Of a stretch of 11,221 bases of DNA, positions 6,771 through 11,221 are shown one piece after another. Made by a program: the position numbers and the translations under genes. The notes below the pieces were generated by a model. The model did not search any database. It was not told the origin of the DNA and was given only the letters and a program-made list of their open reading frames with translations. This DNA is from Acanthamoeba lenticulata (Eukaryota; Discosea; Longamoebia; Acanthamoebidae), in contig NAVB01000312.1 in the NCBI GenBank assembly GCA_002179805.1, positions 1 through 11,221 on the forward strand, given 5' to 3'. The stretch's first letter is position 1; each line of letters opens with the position of its first letter.

Positions 6771-7241
6771 ATGGCTGCTACCACTGAGACAACCATTCCT
6801 CTCGCCAGCCCCGTGCGGTTGCTGGATACGATGAGTCTCGCGCAGTACGCAAAGAGAGGCAATACACCCGCGCCATCGCCCTCTGAGTTGAACTTGATCG
6901 CCGGCATGAAGTACGCTGATAAGGGACAATGGGGCTTGGCCGAAAAGAAACTGCTTGTGTCGAAGGAGGAAGCCCTGAAGGCCGCTGAGCACGACCCAGA
7001 GGCGCTTGCCAATGCCTACGGCGCACTTGGCTACGTCTACGCTCACACAAGAGAATTTGATCGGTCCATCGAGCACTATCTTCAATCGCTCGATGTGTGG
7101 AGCGAGCAAGTGTACAAGAACGCCAGCGACACCAGGCTCTCTGAGTTTATCAGCGACATCGCTCTCATCTACGGCCTTAAGGGTGACGACGACAAGAAGC
7201 GTGAGTTCGAGAGCAAAGCCGCAGCAATCGCGAAGAAGTGA
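6771..7241 (+). CDS. Small TPR-repeat protein, 156 aa, intronless
   Basis: ATG 6771 lies in a good context (GAGCAATGGC). The product has a low-complexity N-terminus of about 37 residues followed by three helix-turn-helix pairs of tetratricopeptide type: about 39-71 (GMKYADKGQWGLAEKKL), 77-111 (ANAYGALGYVYAHTREFDRS, then IEHYLQSL) and 121-153 (ISDIALIYGLKGDDDKKREF). The middle repeat has the classic small-residue and Tyr spacing. TPR arrays are protein-docking surfaces; no partner can be named. There is no signal peptide or membrane segment, so it is probably cytosolic. Unlike most neighbours it lacks introns. The family match is to the repeat, not to a named protein. Confidence 0.85.
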   Translation: MAATTETTIPLASPVRLLDTMSLAQYAKRGNTPAPSPSELNLIAGMKYADKGQWGLAEKKLLVSKEEALKAAEHDPEALANAYGALGYVYAHTREFDRSIEHYLQSLDVWSEQVYKNASDTRLSEFISDIALIYGLKGDDDKKREFESKAAAIAKK

Positions 7242-7253
7242 GATCTCTTTTGT

Positions 7254-7265
7254 GAGCGTACGCTC
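7254..7265. repeat. 12-bp perfect palindrome in the TPR 3' flank
   Basis: GAGCGTACGCTC is its own reverse complement, starting 13 nt after the TPR stop codon. It has no loop, so a DNA-binding or chance origin is more likely than an RNA hairpin. Confidence 0.6.
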
Positions 7266-7300
7266 GCCTCCCCTGCCTGTAAGTACGAATTCGCCTGCTG

Positions 7301-7392
7301 TTTATTTTCATTTCTACGCCTTCGCCTCTCGTCGAGAGCTTCATCATCATCATCATCATCCATCAGAGATCACTGATGTAGTACATAATAAA
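7301..7392. terminator. Overlapping convergent poly(A) signals
   Basis: AATAAA on the plus strand at 7387-7392 is 146 nt past the TPR stop. AATAAA on the minus strand (TTTATT at 7301-7306) is 206 nt past the alpha-actinin stop, and I saw no nearer minus-strand copy. If both are used, the two 3' UTRs overlap. A CAT repeat (7341-7364) lies in the shared part. Confidence 0.5.
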
Positions 7393-7511
7393 ACCGAATA
7401 TCCGTTTGTTCAAGTATTGCTTGCGTCTCTTCATGATGAATGTCACACATCTATATCGATATCTTTCCCTACAACACACTACAACGCCAGCCTGACCAGC
7501 GTCTCTCTCGC

Positions 7512-9903
7512 TTAAGCCTGGTTCCCGAACTGGCTGCTGAGCCACGCCTTGTAGTCGTAGCCTCCCTCGGTGCGCGGCAGCACCGACAGCAGGTACTGGA
7601 CCTGCTCCTCGGGGAGCTGGGCGACCCTCATGTCCTGCTCGGTGATGAAGGCCTTGTTGCCGGTCACCGACGAGAAGGCGTCCTGGAGCTGAACCAGCGA
7701 GGCGGCGTCGGAGGTGATCGACACCATGTAGTCCACAAATTGGTCGAAGCTGACCTCAGAGCCGCCAGCCGAGACCCTCTGGAAGATGTCCTCGAAGGCC
7801 TTGTCGCCTCCCTGGCCGCCCTGGAAGTCGACGTTGACGATACCGAGCGAGGAGAGGCACGACTTGAACTCGAGCCTGCACAACAAAACACGTCAGCTAG
7901 ACAGCCCCAATGAAGCACGAACGTGAGAGGGATCAAGTACTTGGAGAGCTTGCGGTTGCCGTCAATGTCAAAGTGGTTGAACGACTCCTTGAACTCCTGG
8001 AGCTGCTCGGCCGAGACGCCAGAGGACTGGTCGGCGGCGAGCTGGGACTCGATGAAGGAGACCTTCTTGCCGAAGACGGAGCACAGCTGCTCGTACTCGA
8101 AGGCGAGATCCTCGTGGGTGTGGTCGCTGTACTCGTTGTCCTCGATGTTGGCGGCCTGCGCCCTCTTCTCAGCCTCCTCGATGGGGCCCAGCTGCGGGGA
8201 GAGGCTCTTGAGCTCCTCCGTCTTGGCGGTGAACAGGGCCAGCTGCTCGTTGAGGTCCGTGGCGGTCGTGTTGAGGGCCGAGCGGATGCTCTGCAGGCTG
8301 TCGTAGAACGGGTTGGCCACGTTGGCAAAGTCGTGGCGCAGGCCGTCTGCACAAGCAAGCAACCATCGTCAGCGTATGAACATCAACATTGCCGTCTAGC
8401 AGAGGCGCAAACGGTACCGAGGATGGCGCGGAGCTTCTGGTTGAGGGCGGAGCGGCGAGTACGCTCGGCAGCGCTGAGGGTCTCAAAGTTGTTCTCGACG
8501 TCCTTGACGGTGCAGCCGGCAGGCGGGACGTAGAGCGGGCGCTTGAGCGACTGGAGCTTGGCCTGGATGTTGCCCAGAAGCGTGGCCAAGTTGGCCTGCT
8601 CCACCACCCACTCGCGGCGCTGCGAGGTCTTGTAGGCCCTCAGGGAGGCGATCTCCGACTTGACGCTGCTGTAGTCCTCGCCCAGAGGGGCCTGGCCAAA
8701 GTGCTGCGCCTTGGCGGTGACGTGAGCATTGAGGGCGCGGGTCCTCTGCTCGTAGTCGTGCTGCATCTCGTCGATCTGCCTGGAGAAGTTGACAAACTAC
8801 ATGCGTTTCCCAACCACCATGAACGTTAGGACTCATCATAGGACGATCGCAAGCAGGTCGTTGAAGAAGCAGACATACCTTGCCGAGGCGACGACCGGCA
8901 TGCTCGACCTTGTCCATGGAGGCGAAGACGTTGTAGAGCTGAGCGACATAGGTCATGACCGACCGCTCATCGGGGCGGGGCATGCTGGCAATGTCCTCGG
9001 CGTCGAGAATGCGGGGCACGTTGAGGTGCTTGTAGGCCACGTCAAAGGCCAAGTTGAGGTTGTGGAGCTTGTCCTCCGAGGTCAGCTTCTCGTACTCGAT
9101 CAGGTCCTGTCATGGGGAGTTGAACCATTAGCGCGTTTCCCCAGCTACAGCGCAGACGGAGGAGAGGCGTACAGGTCGGTGGCGGTGGATGAGCGCGCAG
9201 AAAGCGAGACCATCGTGGAAGGAAGGAGAGAAATCCTTCACGTCGACGTTGTTGTAAGGCTCAGTCTTGCGCTGGCACCAAAGGAGAAGACCCTGGAAGA
9301 GAGATTGAACAAGGTAAGCCTCTGCCTGAAGAGGCCATTCGAGCGAGGAGAAAGGCACCTGCTTGGCCGACATGCCCTCCTCGCTGAGACCAGCGATGGC
9401 GAAACGCAGGATGATGGTCCACAACATGCCAAGCGTCAACCTGTGGTTGAACGGACAAAGATATGAGCCAACAAGACTTGTCCTTGAAGGAGAGGCAGTA
9501 ATCGTACTTGACGTCGCCATCAACGATCTCATTGGGACCGATGGAAGCGAGCTTGACGTTGTGCTCAGCAATGAACTTGAGGGCCCAACCTGAAGGTGGC
9601 GTAGCGTCAATCACTGGCGTGTTCATCTCCTGTGACAAGAGGAGCGCACGCACCAACGTTCTCCACCTTGTGGATCTTCATCTTGGGGTGAAGGTTCTTC
9701 TTGGGGAGGGTCTCGTCGGAGATGATCTCAAGAAGGTGGATCAGGTTGACACCGTCCTGGAAGGCCGTGCGAACGTTGTCCACAGCAATCGCCCTCTTGC
9801 CGAGGTGAGAGTTCACCCACTTGGTGAAGGTCTTCACCTGCACCGCCTCCCACTGGGCCACCAGCTCTTGCTGCGAGACCTTCTGTCCTTCCTTGTCGGC
9901 CAT
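7512..9903 (-). CDS. Alpha-actinin, short-rod form (8 exons)
   Basis: Exons on the minus strand: 9903-9654, 9589-9508, 9440-9359, 9292-9173, 9106-8879, 8775-8418, 8346-7941, 7875-7512 (1890 nt, 629 aa), all phases consistent. The two N-terminal calponin-homology domains (about 12-250) form the actin-binding domain: [81 protein letters not shown] and [18 protein letters not shown] spectrin-type helical rod (about 255-485) and a calmodulin-like C-terminus follow. The first EF loop, [12 protein letters not shown] (500-511), has all calcium ligands; later loops are degenerate, and the end ([20 protein letters not shown], then [11 protein letters not shown]) matches the alpha-actinin tail. The protein crosslinks actin filaments as antiparallel dimers. 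The rod fits about two repeats, against four in vertebrates. ATG 9903 follows a leader rich in CAA. Confidence 0.95.
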
Positions 9904-10058
9904 GTTATACAAAAGGGGTGTTGTTGTTGATGAAGTGCTTCTTCTACTCCTCCTTTCTTATGTTACTAGTGGAGCAAACGAGACACTCTCGCACCACCAA
10001 AAGAATTGCAAAAAGACTTCAGGCCCCCTGAGGCGTCTCACACACCCCCTCCCCTTAT

Positions 10059-10078
10059 CCCCGTCCGCAGGGACGGGG
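10059..10078. repeat. GC-rich hairpin (8-bp stem, 4-nt loop)
   Basis: CCCCGTCC and GGACGGGG pair perfectly around the loop GCAG. It lies about 160 nt upstream of the alpha-actinin ATG, in probable promoter or 5' UTR sequence. Confidence 0.7.
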
Positions 10079-10189
10079 CTCTACTCCACTCCCCATTCGG
10101 CGCTGAAAGGGCGAAAGAGGCTGACGTGGCAGACGAGCAGTGGCCGACCGCTATCACCTTTTCTGTACCACGGCTTTCCCTTCCGCGCG

Positions 10190-10205
10190 CTACCTTGCAA
10201 GGTAG
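10190..10205. promoter_or_regulatory. 16-bp perfect palindrome, candidate dimeric factor site
   Basis: CTACCTTGCAAGGTAG equals its own reverse complement over all 16 bases. It lies in the divergent spacer about 290 nt upstream of the alpha-actinin start and 500 nt upstream of the right-hand gene. A gapless palindrome suits a homodimeric DNA-binding protein; the role is inferred. Confidence 0.5.
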
Positions 10206-10628
10206 TCATTGCTCGTGTCCACGCGAGACAGGCCTCTTCCGAGCCGACGGGAAACGGAGAGGCGCTACCTATTCTGGCCAGCAAGCAAACGGTCGAACTG
10301 CTCTTGCCCCGTCCAAGGTCGCCCGGGTGGCCGGTTGTTGGGCTGTGAGCCTGTGCGGCGTGTGTTGTCTTCGTTGGGGTGTCGACATTTTCATCTCCGC
10401 CTCGGGCAAGGCCGCACGGCGAGGAACAGGACCGTTGGTTGGGAGGGGGAAAGGAAGCGAAAGGAAATCGAGAGAGCAAAGGCGCACCTCGGCGCTCTGA
10501 CAGACAGAAGCGACGGAAGGAGGCGAGCTGTGTGCGCGGCTTGTGACTTCTTCTTCTTCTTCCTCAGTCATTAAAGGGCGAGCATAACGAAGACGAAGAG
10601 GCGAAGTTGGCTCATTTGGGCAGAGAGT

Positions 10629-10651
10629 GAATCGATTGGTATCGAATCGAT
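10629..10651. repeat. Two GAATCGAT words upstream of the right-hand gene
   Basis: GAATCGAT occurs at 10629-10636 and 10644-10651, 15 bases apart, with the second copy 54 nt before the ATG at 10706. A third copy lies at 6727-6734, 36 nt before the TPR gene. This suggests a promoter-proximal element. Confidence 0.5.
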
Positions 10652-10705
10652 AGGATAATTGATAGGTGGATCTGCGACTAGAGCTAAAATTTGCAAAGCG
10701 AACAC

Positions 10706-11221
10706 ATGTTTACCTCACGGTCGAGCCGCGACCTGACGTCACCTGCGTCTGCTTCGCCACCACGGAGCAAAAAGGGAGAGCTTGTGAAGAGGGAGAACCA
10801 CTCTTATGGGGGCGCACCTGCACGGAAGGGCCCACGACCCTCCTTCATCAACGACACCGAGCGCATTCACCGCAAGAAACCTTCCATTTCTTTTGCCGAC
10901 CTCGAATACGACGACAAATTCAAAACCATTGCCCACAGGAAGCAGGGCAAGACAATTACAGTCCTAGGCCAATACGTGCGTGAACCCATCCCAAAGCCTC
11001 ATCCTCATTCTTTCGCTCTTCCCGCACGTCGCAAGGCACAGCTGTTAAACGCACAATCGCCAATTTTCTCAATTTTTCCTGGCCCCCTCATCGTTGAAGG
11101 GTCCTGTCAAATTTAATAGCCTCAAATAACGTTCTTCAGCTGCCTTGCGTTCTCTTCTTCTCCTCGGCACATTCGATTTCCCTTTTCGTTTTGTTCTTGT
11201 TCTCGGCCACTTACCGTCACT
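10706..11221 (+). CDS. Unrecognised basic protein, 5' exon; gene runs off the window
   Basis: ATG 10706 opens a frame whose first exon probably ends at 10975, where CAATAC is followed by a good donor GTGCGTGAAC; that gives 90 residues. The N-terminus is Ser/Pro/Lys-rich and looks disordered (SRSSRDLTSPASASPPRSKK), then becomes more structured: RPSFINDTERIHRKKP, SISFADLEYDDKFKTIAHRK and QGKTITVLGQY. If unspliced, the frame continues to a stop at 11114-11116 (136 aa), but sequence after 10975 is pyrimidine-rich and intron-like. I recognise no family. It is divergent from alpha-actinin across the 802-bp spacer. The 3' part lies outside the window. Confidence 0.6.

Larger units (their letters stand above)
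9904..10705. promoter_or_regulatory. 802-bp divergent intergenic region
   Basis: This is the only long stretch without a convincing gene. It holds the leaders and presumably promoters of alpha-actinin (minus) and the right-hand gene (plus). Open frames here have arginine- and serine-rich, non-conserved-looking products and were not accepted. Notable elements are a hairpin at 10059-10078, a 16-bp palindrome at 10190-10205, a TTC tract ending in CTCAG at about 10547-10566, and two GAATCGAT words at 10629 and 10644. No tRNA or rRNA signature was seen. Confidence 0.65.

Noticed and set aside
10006..10500. Plus-strand open frame of 164 codons, and an opposing 132-codon frame at 10081-10479
   Set aside because: No homology, Arg/Ser-rich composition and mutual overlap; both fit random open frames in GC-rich intergenic DNA.
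1..11221. CRISPR arrays, insertion sequences, viral or toxin genes
   Set aside because: No spaced repeats, transposase-like frames, terminal inverted repeats or viral hallmark genes were seen.

Overview
The window looks like a compact, GC-rich protist nuclear genome. Genes lie on both strands, most are cut by short GT..AG introns (about 60-120 bp), and spacers are small and often AT-rich. Short-rod alpha-actinin, a NECAP endocytic adaptor and a Zn2Cys6/PAS regulator together suggest an Acanthamoeba-like amoebozoan. That assignment is an inference from gene content and style; no database search was possible. All exon models below were built by hand from reading frame, splice phase and family alignment from memory.

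Layout, left to right. 1-92: AT-rich spacer with a 17-bp direct repeat. 93-2958 (+): a 12-exon gene whose first exon encodes an F-box-like segment and whose other exons encode a full-length but very divergent tubulin fold (model 655 aa). 3053-3490 (+): intronless orphan of 145 aa behind a CCAAT/TATA-like mini-promoter. 3637-5456 (+): a seven-exon gene for a Zn2Cys6 binuclear-cluster protein with polyQ, coiled coil and PAS domain (model 463 aa). 5606-6560 (-): NECAP-like clathrin adaptor, four exons, 238 aa. 6771-7241 (+): intronless TPR protein of 156 aa, divergent from NECAP. 7512-9903 (-): short alpha-actinin, eight exons, 629 aa, convergent with the TPR gene. 9904-10705: the only long non-coding stretch (802 bp), a divergent promoter region with a 16-bp palindrome and a GC-rich hairpin. 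10706 to the right edge (+): the start of an unrecognised basic protein, cut by the window.

There is no operon logic here. Cytoskeletal and trafficking genes (tubulin-like, alpha-actinin, NECAP) simply sit next to a transcription factor and small unknowns. The most unusual item is the F-box plus tubulin gene: the only supported way into the first tubulin exon is a splice from the F-box exon, and the tubulin part has lost hallmark residues of GTP binding and hydrolysis while gaining an internal acidic insert. Other points of note are a Zn2Cys6 cluster outside Fungi reassembled exactly across an intron, a frame break in its PAS domain that is either a 22-bp intron or an indel, and an alpha-actinin rod about half the vertebrate length.
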